Assembly (NCBI RefSeq): GCF_009733595.1
Contig: NZ_WOFH01000004.1
Coordinates: forward strand, 1 to 64,000
Origin: Actinomadura litoris
GTDB taxonomy: Bacteria > Actinomycetota > Actinomycetes > Streptosporangiales > Streptosporangiaceae
Length of the DNA stretch: 64,000 bases
Direction: 5' to 3'
The position numbers and the translations under genes are program-made. Every line of letters starts with the position of its first letter. Position 1 is the stretch's first letter. Of the stretch, positions 1-7,644 are shown piece after piece. The notes beneath the pieces are model-generated. The model did not search any database and was not told the DNA's origin. It saw only the letters and a program-made list of their open reading frames with translations.

Positions 1-1028
1 CCATCGACACCTGGGTGCTGTGGAACCTGACCGGCGGCACCGACGGCGGGGTCCACGTCACCGACCCCACCAACGCCAGCCGCACCATGCTGATGGACCT
101 GGAGACCCTGAAGTGGGACGAGGAACTCCTGTCCTTCTTCGGTATTCCCCGCGCGATGCTCCCCACCATCAAACCCTCCTCGGCGCCCGAACCGTACGGG
201 GTCACCCGTCCCGATGTGCTGGGGGGCGAGGTGGTGTTGACGGGCATTCTGGGTGATCAGCAGGCGGCCACGGTGGGGCAGGTGTGCTTCGCGCCCGGCG
301 AGGCCAAGAACACCTACGGCACCGGCAACTTCCTCCTGCTCAACACGGGGGAGGAGTTGGTGCGGTCCCAGGCGGGGATGCTCACGACGGTCTGCTACCA
401 GTTCGGGCGGGAGCGGCCGGTGTTCGCGTTGGAGGGGTCGATCGCGGTGACGGGGTCGGCGGTGCAGTGGCTGCGCGACCAGCTGGGGATCATCTCCGGT
501 GCCGCCCAGAGCGAGGACCTGGCCCGGCAGGTCACCGACAACGGCGGGGTGTACTTCGTGCCCGCCTTCTCCGGACTGTTCGCCCCCTACTGGCGCTCGG
601 ACGCCCGCGGCGCCATCGTCGGGCTCTCGCGCTACAACACCAACGCCCACCTGGCCCGCGCCACCCTGGAGGCCATCTGCTACCAGACCCGCGACGTGGT
701 GGAGGCCATGGCCCGCGACTCCGGCGTCCACCTGGACGTCCTCAAGGTCGATGGCGGCGTCACCGCCAACGAACTGTGCATGCAACTCCAAGCCGACATC
801 CTGGGCGTCCCGGTCTCCCGCCCCGTCGTCGCCGAGACCACCGCCCTGGGCGCCGCCTACGCCGCCGGACTGGCCACCGGCTTCTGGAGCACCACCGACG
901 AACTCCGCACCAACTGGAACCAAGACAAACGCTGGCAACCCACCTGGACCGACACCCAACGCCAACACGGCTACGCGGGCTGGAGGAAAGCCGTGGAACG
1001 GACGTACGGCTGGGTGGACGTCGAATAG
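1..1028 (+). CDS. glpK: glycerol kinase, C-terminal part (5' end outside window)
   Basis: ATP-dependent phosphorylation of glycerol to sn-glycerol 3-phosphate in the cytoplasm (FGGY kinase family). The reading frame is already open at base 3 ([12 protein letters not shown]), so the N-terminal third is missing and the internal GTG at 15 is not a start. About 341 residues remain of roughly 500. Visible family features are the ILGDQQAA segment, [12 protein letters not shown], the FGGY-type stretch [15 protein letters not shown], and the C-terminal nucleotide-binding motif [19 protein letters not shown]. The next gene is an unrelated secreted protease 124 bp downstream, so this is the end of its transcription unit. 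Assignment to glycerol kinase rather than another FGGY sugar kinase rests on the near-canonical C-terminal half. Confidence 0.95.
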   Translation, partial: IDTWVLWNLTGGTDGGVHVTDPTNASRTMLMDLETLKWDEELLSFFGIPRAMLPTIKPSSAPEPYGVTRPDVLGGEVVLTGILGDQQAATVGQVCFAPGEAKNTYGTGNFLLLNTGEELVRSQAGMLTTVCYQFGRERPVFALEGSIAVTGSAVQWLRDQLGIISGAAQSEDLARQVTDNGGVYFVPAFSGLFAPYWRSDARGAIVGLSRYNTNAHLARATLEAICYQTRDVVEAMARDSGVHLDVLKVDGGVTANELCMQLQADILGVPVSRPVVAETTALGAAYAAGLATGFWSTTDELRTNWNQDKRWQPTWTDTQRQHGYAGWRKAVERTYGWVDVE

Positions 1029-1152
1029 CCACAGCGGAGTCACCATTCCTCGGCGTGTCCTGTCCTTCTCCGGTGGCGGGTGATGTCCTAGCATCCGGCG
1101 GGACAGCGTCGTCCCGGCCGCGCGTCGGCGCCGGCCCGCCGAGAGGAATCGC

Positions 1153-2019
1153 ATGACCAGACGACTCGCAGGAGCCGCGCTCGCCGTCGCCGCCGGCGCG
1201 GCGGTGCTCGGCGCCGCCGGGACGGGCGCGGCCCAGGCCGGCCAGGGCGGCCAGGCCGACCAGGGTGGGCGCGGGAAGGTCGACTTCACCGGCATCGTGG
1301 CGCTGGACAACTGCTCGGGCTCGCTCGTGCGCGGCCCGCGCTCCCGCGACGGCGACGCCGCGCTGGTGATGACCAACGGCCACTGCCTGGAGTCCGGCAT
1401 GCCGAAGGCGGGCCAGGTCATCGTCGGGCAGCCGTCCGGCCGGACGTTCACGCTCCTCTCCCCGGACGGGCAGCGCGACCTCGGCACGCTCAAGGCGACC
1501 CGGGTCGAGTACGCCACGATGACCGACACCGACGTCACGCTCTACCGGCTGGACACCACCTACGCCGCCATCCAGCGCCAGTACCGCATCCCGGCGCTGC
1601 GGCTGTCGACGTCCCGGCCGCACGACGGCACCGAGATCCGCATCGTGTCCGGGTACTGGCACAAGATCTACGGCTGCAAGACCGACGCGACGATCCACCG
1701 GCTGCGCGAGGGCGAGTGGACCTGGAAGAACTCCATCCGCTACGCGCCCCAGTGCCAGACGATCCACGGGACGTCCGGCTCGCCGATCATCGACGTCCGG
1801 ACCCGCCGGATGGTCGGCATCAACAACACCGGCAACGACGACGGCGAGCGCTGCACGCTCAACAACCCGTGCGAGGTCGACCGGAAGGGCAGGATCACCG
1901 TCCGCAAGGGCATCCACTACGGGCAGCAGACCTACCTGCTGGCCCGCTGCCTCGGCAAGGGCAACCGCGTCGTGCTGGGCAGGCACTGCGCGCTGCCGAG
2001 GCCGGCCGCCAAGCACTGA
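1153..2019 (+). CDS. secreted trypsin-like serine protease (S1 fold)
   Basis: 288 residues starting at ATG 1153 with GAGAGG upstream. Residues 1-30 form a Sec signal peptide (Arg pair, Ala/Gly-rich hydrophobic core, AQA-type cleavage site), followed by a short Gly/Gln linker. The chymotrypsin-fold triad is readable: His77 in MTNGHC, Asp127 in DTDVTLY and Ser208 in GTSGSPII. Cysteine pairs around residues 54/78 and 175/201 suggest disulfides and an extracellular location. The Ser motif is GTSGS rather than GDSGG, typical of the bacterial glutamyl-endopeptidase/V8-like side of the S1 clan; the substrate is unknown. It stands alone and is followed by a strong hairpin. Confidence 0.85.
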   Translation: MTRRLAGAALAVAAGAAVLGAAGTGAAQAGQGGQADQGGRGKVDFTGIVALDNCSGSLVRGPRSRDGDAALVMTNGHCLESGMPKAGQVIVGQPSGRTFTLLSPDGQRDLGTLKATRVEYATMTDTDVTLYRLDTTYAAIQRQYRIPALRLSTSRPHDGTEIRIVSGYWHKIYGCKTDATIHRLREGEWTWKNSIRYAPQCQTIHGTSGSPIIDVRTRRMVGINNTGNDDGERCTLNNPCEVDRKGRITVRKGIHYGQQTYLLARCLGKGNRVVLGRHCALPRPAAKH

Positions 2020-2028
2020 CGGCACACG

Positions 2029-2056
2029 GCCGGCGCCCCGGACCGAGGGCGCCGGC
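2029..2056 (+). terminator. GC-rich hairpin after the protease gene
   Basis: Perfect 10-bp inverted repeat GCCGGCGCCC / GGGCGCCGGC with an 8-nt loop, starting 10 bp after the protease stop codon. There is no U-tract, as is usual for actinomycete terminators. It separates the protease from the crcB pair. Confidence 0.6.
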
Positions 2057-2231
2057 GCCGGGCACGACCGGCCCGGCCGGGCGGACGGGGTGATCGATAC
2101 ACTGGTCGCCGGCCCGACGGACGAGGGCCGCGGCGGCGAGGTCCGCCGTCCCCGGCCGGACGGGGGGACCGGGGAGCCGGCCGCGGGCGGTCCCCGCCGG
2201 TGACGAAGATCCCCGCTGGCAGGAGTGCCCC

Positions 2232-2801
2232 GTGTCCGAGCGAGCCCCCGACGGCGCCTTCGACGAGGGCGGTGGCGACGACGGCCTCTCGGCCGCGGAG
2301 TCCGGCCCGCTCGTCGACCCCGACGTCGACCTGCACGTCCCCCGGCAGCGCTTCGAGCTGCACCGCGCGCCGTGGTCGACGCTCGCCGCGATCTCGGTGG
2401 GCGGGATCATCGGCGCGCTGTCGCGCTACGAGCTGACCGACGCCTTCCCCTACGGGCCCGGGGACTTCCCCTGGCCGGTCTTCGGGATCAACGTCGGCGG
2501 CTGCCTGCTGATCGGGGTGCTGATGGTGCTGATCACCGAGGTGCGGCGGGCGCACCACCTGGTGCGGCCGTTCCTCGGCGTCGGGGTCCTGGGCGGCTTC
2601 ACGACGTTCTCCACCTACGTCGTGGACATCCAGCGGGCCGTGGACGCCGACGCCGCCGCGACCGCGCTCGGCTACCTCGCCGCGACGCTCGTCGCCGCGC
2701 TCGCCGCGACGACCGCCGGGCTGCGGCTGACCCGCGCGCTCGCCCGGCCCCGCGCGGGCGGCGCCGCGCCCGAGGCCGCCGGGGCGGGGGAGCGGCCGTG
2801 A
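2232..2801 (+). CDS. crcB: fluoride channel subunit CrcB/Fluc (first of two)
   Basis: Membrane fluoride exporter subunit that lowers cytoplasmic fluoride. GTG start at 2232 with AGGAG upstream; 189 residues, longer than the usual 120-130 because of an acidic hydrophilic N-terminal extension of about 45 residues. Family motifs are clear: GGIIGALSRYEL (first TM, near residue 57), FGINVGGCLLIG and LGGFTTFSTY, with four hydrophobic segments. The stop overlaps the start of the second crcB by GTGA, so the two are translationally coupled. Actinobacteria and Firmicutes often use two CrcB genes to build a heterodimer, while single-gene species make an antiparallel homodimer; the arrangement here supports the heterodimer. 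Confidence 0.92.
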   Translation: MSERAPDGAFDEGGGDDGLSAAESGPLVDPDVDLHVPRQRFELHRAPWSTLAAISVGGIIGALSRYELTDAFPYGPGDFPWPVFGINVGGCLLIGVLMVLITEVRRAHHLVRPFLGVGVLGGFTTFSTYVVDIQRAVDADAAATALGYLAATLVAALAATTAGLRLTRALARPRAGGAAPEAAGAGERP

Positions 2802-3160
2802 CGATCCTGCTGGTCGCGCTCGGCGCGGCGCTCGGCGCGCCGGTCCGCTACCTCACCGACCGGGCCGTGCAGGCCCGGCACGACTCGGAGTTCCCCTGGG
2901 GGACGCTCACCGTCAACGTCGCGGGGTCGGCGCTGCTGGGGTTCCTCGTGGCGCTCCCGGCGGACGGCGGCGTCATGTCCTTCGCCGGGACGGGCCTGTG
3001 CGGCGCGCTCAGCACCTACTCCACGTTCGGATACGAGACCGTGCGCCTCGTCGAGGACGGGGCGCGCTTCTACTCCGTGGCCAACGTCGCCGCGAGCATC
3101 GCGGCGGGGCTCGGCGCCGCCTACTGCGGCATGACCGTCGCGGCGGCCGTCACCGGCTGA
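2798..3160 (+). CDS. crcB: fluoride channel subunit CrcB/Fluc (second of two)
   Basis: 120 residues from GTG 2798, which overlaps the TGA of the first crcB by 4 bp (GTGA). Normal Fluc length, four TM segments, with GAALGAPVRYLTD, LTVNVAGSALLGF and CGALSTYSTFGYET. The conserved Phe-box reads ALSTYSTF here against GFTTFSTY in the partner, so the two chains differ at the central polar track and phenylalanine positions, as expected for the two halves of a heterodimeric channel. No convincing fluoride riboswitch precedes the pair. Confidence 0.92.
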   Translation: MTILLVALGAALGAPVRYLTDRAVQARHDSEFPWGTLTVNVAGSALLGFLVALPADGGVMSFAGTGLCGALSTYSTFGYETVRLVEDGARFYSVANVAASIAAGLGAAYCGMTVAAAVTG

Positions 3161-3196
3161 CGGCGGGCCGCCGCGAGCCCCTGCGGCGGAAAGCGT

Positions 3197-3256
3197 GGCG
3201 CGGCCCAGGCTCGCAGTCCTGAGCACCTGGCTCCGAGCTCGCGAGTGGGCCGCGCC
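3197..3256. terminator. long hairpin between convergent crcB pair and MFS gene
   Basis: Arms GGCGCGGCCCA (3197-3207) and TGGGCCGCGCC (3246-3256) are a perfect 11-bp inverted repeat. The enclosed segment can extend the stem through CTCGC (3210-3214) and GCGAG (3241-3245). It lies in the 213-bp gap between convergent genes, so it can act as a bidirectional terminator. An RNA gene is possible but I see no promoter or conserved motif to support one. Confidence 0.5.
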
Positions 3257-3373
3257 GTGACTCTGCCCATGCCCCGGTTCGAGTAAACCGGTAGGTATCG
3301 TCACTGTCCCCCCGGCGCCAGGGTGGTGCGGCGCCGGGGCGGACGGTGCTCCGTCGCCCCCCCGCCGACCGCC

Positions 3374-4858
3374 CTAGCGGGCGAGGTCCACCGCCGGGCC
3401 CTCGGCGGCGGGCGCGGGGCGGGCGGGGCGGTCGGTCCGCCCGCGCGCCAGGATGATCCCGAGCACGATGCCGATCAGGATCGACCCGGCGAGGGCCCAG
3501 CCGGTGCCGTACTCGGCGTGCCGGGTCGAGCCGCTGTCCTCGGTCAGGGTGAGGAACAGCGTCCCGACCGTGGCGACGCCGACGACCTGGCCGAGCTGCA
3601 TGAGCGTCAGCAGCAGCCCGCTGGCGTCCGAGGCGTCCTCGGCCGGGACGTTCGAGAGCGCGACCGTCATGCCGATCGGCAGGACGCCGAGCCCGAACCC
3701 GATGGCCGCGGTCAGCAGCTCGTAGGCCACGCCGCCGCCGGCCAGCGGGCCGACGCACAGGTAGCCCAGCGCCGCGATCGTGAACCCGATCGGGATGGCG
3801 GGGCGGTGCCAGCGGGCGGGCAGCCGCTGCCAGGTCAGGCCGACCGCGCCGAACGCGGCGACGCACGGCACGAACGCGAGCCCCGACTCCAGCGGCGACA
3901 TGTCGAGGTCGCCCTGGAGGTGCAGCGTCGTGGTGAACAGGAACGAGCCCCACGTGCCCGGCCCGAACACGAGGACCGCGCAGGCCACGGGCAGCTTCGG
4001 CGCGCGCAGCACCCGTCCCGAGATGAGGGGGCGCAGGCCGCGGGACGCGACGCCGCGCTCCACGGCGACGAACGCGCCGAGGAAGACCGCGCTCGCGGCG
4101 AGCGACACCCAGCCCCACAGCGGCCAGCCGAACTCGTGGCCGAGGATCAGCGGCACCACCAGCAGCAGCACCGCCGGGATCAGCGTGGCCAGCCCGGGGA
4201 GGTCCAGGGCCCGCACGACCGAGCCGCCCTCCCGCGACGGCTCCGGCCGGGGCAGCACGCGGGGCCCCGCGAGCAGCAGCGCGACGCCGATCGGCACGTT
4301 CACCAGGAAGACCGTCCGCCAGCCGCTGCCGAACAGGTCCGCGCTGACCAGCAGGCCGCCCGCCACCTGCCCGATGACGACGCCGCCGGCGATGATGGCC
4401 GTGTAGAAGCCGAGCGCGCGCGCCCGTGCCGCGCCGGCGTAGTTGCGCTGGATCATCGACATCACCTGCGGCGTCATGAGCGCCGCGCCGACGCCCTGCA
4501 GGAAGCGGAACGCGACCAGCGTCCAGGTGGACGGCGCGAGCCCGCAGGCCAGCGAGGTCACCGTGAAGACCGCGAGGCCGAGGTGGTAGGCGCGGCCGTG
4601 GCCGATGATGTCGCCGATCCTGGCTCCCGTGATCAGCAGGACGGCGTAGGAGATGACGTATCCGGCCACGATGAGCTGGATGCCGGCGCCGGAGGCGTGC
4701 AGGTCGGCGCGCATGGTCGGCAGGGCCACGTTGACGATGTTGACGTCGAGGATGGCCATGAACTGCCCGAGCAGGATGAGGGCCAGCATGAGGCCGCCGG
4801 GCCCGCTCCGCGTCCCCCGGTCGGGAACAATCCCGGGCGGATCGGTTGTCTGAGTCAT
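3374..4858 (-). CDS. DHA2-family MFS drug efflux transporter
   Basis: About 494 residues with roughly 14 hydrophobic segments, matching the EmrB/QacA (DHA2) proton-driven multidrug exporters. The N-terminal half has LGQFMAILDVNIVNVALPTM, typical of DHA2 motif D1, and GARIGDIIGHGRAYHLG, a variant of the MFS loop 2-3 motif; GGVVIGQVAGGLL with GWRTVFLVNVPIG is the motif C region. I start at ATG 4858 rather than ATG 4867, because the SD AAGGAGG touches the upstream ATG directly and is 9 nt from the downstream one. It is divergent from an MmyB-type XRE regulator across a 107-bp gap holding two TACYGGTA boxes, which points to regulated drug or metabolite export. Confidence 0.88.
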   Translation of the reverse strand: MTQTTDPPGIVPDRGTRSGPGGLMLALILLGQFMAILDVNIVNVALPTMRADLHASGAGIQLIVAGYVISYAVLLITGARIGDIIGHGRAYHLGLAVFTVTSLACGLAPSTWTLVAFRFLQGVGAALMTPQVMSMIQRNYAGAARARALGFYTAIIAGGVVIGQVAGGLLVSADLFGSGWRTVFLVNVPIGVALLLAGPRVLPRPEPSREGGSVVRALDLPGLATLIPAVLLLVVPLILGHEFGWPLWGWVSLAASAVFLGAFVAVERGVASRGLRPLISGRVLRAPKLPVACAVLVFGPGTWGSFLFTTTLHLQGDLDMSPLESGLAFVPCVAAFGAVGLTWQRLPARWHRPAIPIGFTIAALGYLCVGPLAGGGVAYELLTAAIGFGLGVLPIGMTVALSNVPAEDASDASGLLLTLMQLGQVVGVATVGTLFLTLTEDSGSTRHAEYGTGWALAGSILIGIVLGIILARGRTDRPARPAPAAEGPAVDLAR

Positions 4859-4883
4859 ACGGGTCATCCTCCTTGAGGTTCGA

Positions 4884-4914
4884 TACCGGTAACGAGAGCC
4901 CGCTTATACTGGTA
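4884..4914. promoter_or_regulatory. paired TACYGGTA boxes in the MFS/XRE divergent promoter
   Basis: TACCGGTA (4884-4891, a perfect palindrome) and TACTGGTA (4907-4914) start 23 bp apart, about two helical turns. A TATACT hexamer at 4905-4910 overlaps the second box and could be the -10 of the + strand regulator. Binding of the adjacent XRE regulator to these boxes is an inference. Confidence 0.45.
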
Positions 4915-4965
4915 CTGACAGCACCTGGAACGTGCGGCCACCGCGCGTGAGGCCCTGGGGGCGTG

Positions 4966-5853
4966 ATGACCGGCATGAGCACCGCCGAGGAGACCACCGG
5001 GCGGGAGCGCCGCGGCGAGCTCGGCGCCTTCCTGCGCAGCCGCCGCGAGCGGATCACCCCGGCCGACGTCGGCATGCCCGCCGGCCCGCGCCGCCGCACG
5101 CCCGGCCTGCGCCGCGAGGAGGTCGCCCAGCTCGCGGGGGTCGGCGTCACCTGGTACACGTGGCTGGAGCAGGGCCGTCCGATCAAGGTGAGCACCCAGG
5201 TGCTGGACGCCGTGGCCCGCACGCTGCGGCTGGACGGCACCGAGCACGAGCACCTGTACCGGCTGGCCGAGGTCCCGACGGCCACCCTGTCCGATACGGT
5301 CGGCACCCCGCTCCCCCCCGACGTCCAGACGATCCTGGACGGCCTGCTCCCGCTGCCCGCGGTGGTGTCCAACGGCCGCTGCGACGTCCTCGCGTGGAAC
5401 GCCGCCTACGCGGCGCTCTTCCCGCGCGTGGTGCGGGCGACCGGGTGCGAGCGCAACTCGATGTGGATGATGTTCACGCTGCCGCCGTGCTGCAACCCGG
5501 TCGTGAACTGGGAGGAGGAGACGCCGATCCACGTCGCGGTGTTCCGGCACCGCTACATCAGGCACCTCGGCGAGCCGGGCTGGAAGGAGCTGGTCGAGCG
5601 GCTCCAGGCGGTCAGCCCGGAGTTCGCGCGGCTGTGGGCGGCCTCGCACGACGTCGCGATCCCCGGGCAGCGGACCAAGGTGTTCCGGCACCACGCCGGC
5701 GGAGAGATCCGCACCCGCACCACGAACCTGGAGATCACCGCCTCACCCGGGGTCCGGGTCGTGGTCTACGTGCCGACCGACGAGGAGAGCCGCGACCGGA
5801 TCGGCTGGCTGCTCGCCAACCCCGAGGCCGCCGCCCCCGACCACACCCACTGA
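4966..5853 (+). CDS. XRE-family regulator with MmyB-like ligand-binding domain
   Basis: About 295 residues. Residues 12-85 carry the HTH_31-type helix-turn-helix found in this actinobacterial group (GAFLRSRRERI, RRTPGLRREEVAQLAGVGVT, YTWLEQGR). Residues ~105-275 form the MmyB-like PAS-type domain (VSNGRCDVLAWNAAYAALFP, then the region with WKELVERLQAVSPEFARLWA). These proteins are usually repressors of an adjacent divergent reductase or transporter, here the DHA2 pump. Start: GTG 4963 and ATG 4966 are adjacent; ATG 4966 gives better spacing from GGGGG at 4957-4961. A second member of the family lies at 36137-37024. Confidence 0.88.
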   Translation: MTGMSTAEETTGRERRGELGAFLRSRRERITPADVGMPAGPRRRTPGLRREEVAQLAGVGVTWYTWLEQGRPIKVSTQVLDAVARTLRLDGTEHEHLYRLAEVPTATLSDTVGTPLPPDVQTILDGLLPLPAVVSNGRCDVLAWNAAYAALFPRVVRATGCERNSMWMMFTLPPCCNPVVNWEEETPIHVAVFRHRYIRHLGEPGWKELVERLQAVSPEFARLWAASHDVAIPGQRTKVFRHHAGGEIRTRTTNLEITASPGVRVVVYVPTDEESRDRIGWLLANPEAAAPDHTH

Positions 5854-5990
5854 CGGTGCGCCCCGTCTCCCGGCCGAGCCGATCGCGGTCATCGCGGTCA
5901 TCCTGGTCCTCCCTCTGCCGTCGATGACCCCGACGCTACGGACGTTCCGGACCCCCGGCGATTACCTCGGAGGTAGCCGCGAGCGGTGCG

Positions 5991-7529
5991 CTAGAGGCGG
6001 AAGGCGAGGTCGGGCTCGACCTCCGGGACGTCCATCTGCGCCTTCTGCAACCGCCCGGAGTAGTCCCAGTTCATCGACTGCCAGCGGGTGAACTGGTCCA
6101 GCACCCACACGCCCGACTGGCGGCTCCCGTTGCCCGACCGCCCGTTCCCGCCGAACGGCAGGTGCGCCTCGGCGCCCGAGGTGGAGTTGTTCACGCTGAC
6201 CATCCCCGCCGAGACCCGCCGCCGGAACGCGAACACCTTCGCCGGGTCGGTGGTGTAGATCGACGCCGACAGCCCGTAGCCCGGCGCGTTCGCCAGCGCG
6301 ACTGCCTCGTCCAGCGTCCGGTAGGAGGCGACGCCGACGACCGGCCCGAACGTCTCGTGCGCGAACAGGTCGTCGCCGGGGCCGACGCCGTCCACGATCA
6401 CCGGGTGGTAGTACAGGCCGTCCGCCGGGTCGCCCGCGAAGCCCGCTCGCGGGTTCGCGGCCGTGATCCGGCCCGTCCCGGACGAGCCGTGCACGGTGTG
6501 GTCGGGCCCGATCCAGCCGAGGACCCGCTCGAAGCCGTCCGCGAACCGCTGGTCGATCAGCGGCCCGAACAGCACGTCGCCGGACGGGTCGCCCACGGTG
6601 GCCGCGCGCGCCGCCTCGTCCAGCAGCCGGACGAACTCCGCGTGCGCCGACTCGTGCACGATCGCCGTGCCGAGGGAGGTGCAGCGCTGCCCGGCCGTCC
6701 CGAACCCGGAGAACAGCGCGCCCTCGACGGCCAGCGGGAGGTCGGCGTCCTCGGTGACGACCATCGGGTTCTTGCCGCCCAGCTCCAGGCACGGCGTCTG
6801 GAGGTGGCGGCCGCACAGCGCGCCGATCCGCGACCCGACCTCGGTGGAGCCGGTGAAGCCCACCTTGCCGACGAGCCCCGCCTCCAGCGCCAGCTCCAGG
6901 CCCCGGAACGTCTCGGGGCCGTCGGCGTACACGACGTTGAGGACGCCGTCCGGGATCCCCGCATGGGCGACGAGCTGATAGAACGCCTCCGCGCACGCCG
7001 CCGCGTACTCGGCGGGCTTCCACACGACCGTGTTCCCGCACAGCAGCGCCGGGACGATGTACCAGGACGGCACGGCGACGGGGAAGTTCCCGGCCGTGAT
7101 CACGGTGACGACCCCCACCGGGTCGCGGAAGGTCAGGAGCTGCTTGTCCGGCATCTCCGACGGGACGGTCCGCCCGTACAGCCGCCGCCCCTCCCCGGCG
7201 AAGAACGCGCAGGTGTCGGCGATCTCCTGCACCTCGCCGAGCGCCTCGGCGTAGGGCTTGCCGACCTCCCGGGTGACGACGCGGGCGAGGGCCTCCTTGT
7301 TGGCCTCGACGAGGCGTCCGAGCGCCGCGACGGCCTGCCCCCGGACGGGCGGCGGGACGTCGCGCCAGGCGTCCTGCGCGGCGCGGGCGGCGCGGCACGC
7401 CGCGACCAGGTCGTCGGCCCCGGCCAGGGCCACGTCGGCGACCACCTCCGACACGCGGGCGGGGTCGACGGAACGGTATGAGCGCGGCCCGGCCGGGATG
7501 CGGGAGCCGCCGATGACGGAGGTGAGCAC
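5991..7529 (-). CDS. NAD(P)-dependent aldehyde dehydrogenase (ALDH7-like)
   Basis: 512 residues from GTG 7529, oxidising an aldehyde to the acid. The ALDH fold is complete: ITAGNFPVAVPSW, VVWKPAEYAA, GFTGSTEVG, catalytic Glu249 in CLELGGKNP, and nucleophile Cys283 in FGTAGQRCTS. The GTAGQRCTS form resembles antiquitin/aminoadipate-semialdehyde and related ALDHs more than classical SSADH. The C-terminus continues past the usual end with a Trp/Gln-rich tail (RWQSMNWDYSGRLQKAQMD). It is divergent from the fused E1 gene by 115 bp, and a second ALDH lies just beyond that gene. The substrate cannot be fixed from sequence; a semialdehyde from amino acid catabolism is plausible. Confidence 0.85.
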   Translation of the reverse strand: MLTSVIGGSRIPAGPRSYRSVDPARVSEVVADVALAGADDLVAACRAARAAQDAWRDVPPPVRGQAVAALGRLVEANKEALARVVTREVGKPYAEALGEVQEIADTCAFFAGEGRRLYGRTVPSEMPDKQLLTFRDPVGVVTVITAGNFPVAVPSWYIVPALLCGNTVVWKPAEYAAACAEAFYQLVAHAGIPDGVLNVVYADGPETFRGLELALEAGLVGKVGFTGSTEVGSRIGALCGRHLQTPCLELGGKNPMVVTEDADLPLAVEGALFSGFGTAGQRCTSLGTAIVHESAHAEFVRLLDEAARAATVGDPSGDVLFGPLIDQRFADGFERVLGWIGPDHTVHGSSGTGRITAANPRAGFAGDPADGLYYHPVIVDGVGPGDDLFAHETFGPVVGVASYRTLDEAVALANAPGYGLSASIYTTDPAKVFAFRRRVSAGMVSVNNSTSGAEAHLPFGGNGRSGNGSRQSGVWVLDQFTRWQSMNWDYSGRLQKAQMDVPEVEPDLAFRL

Positions 7530-7644
7530 GGACTCAAGCTTGGCCGGTCCGCCGCGTCTCCGCCAAGCGGGCCGGATGCTTGGCATCGCGGGCGAGGTGT
7601 CCGATGCTCGACACCGCACCCCTTCCACCGAGGCAGGAGGCCGC

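Noticed and set aside
2105..2231. Possible fluoride riboswitch before the crcB pair (GGCGGCGAGGTCCGCC followed by a second stem)
   Set aside because: The first hairpin resembles the crcB motif loosely, but the conserved AUGAGG-type loop and the GCUGAUG...CUC partner needed for the pseudoknot are not matched. A covariance-model search (RF01734) would decide.
3270..3300. GGTTCGAGTAAACC, like a tRNA T-arm
   Set aside because: No acceptor, D or anticodon arm of correct spacing around it; the flanks belong to another hairpin.
5860..5990. Direct repeats ATCGCGGTC after the XRE gene as an attachment site
   Set aside because: Only two short copies, no integrase or tRNA; most likely simple sequence.
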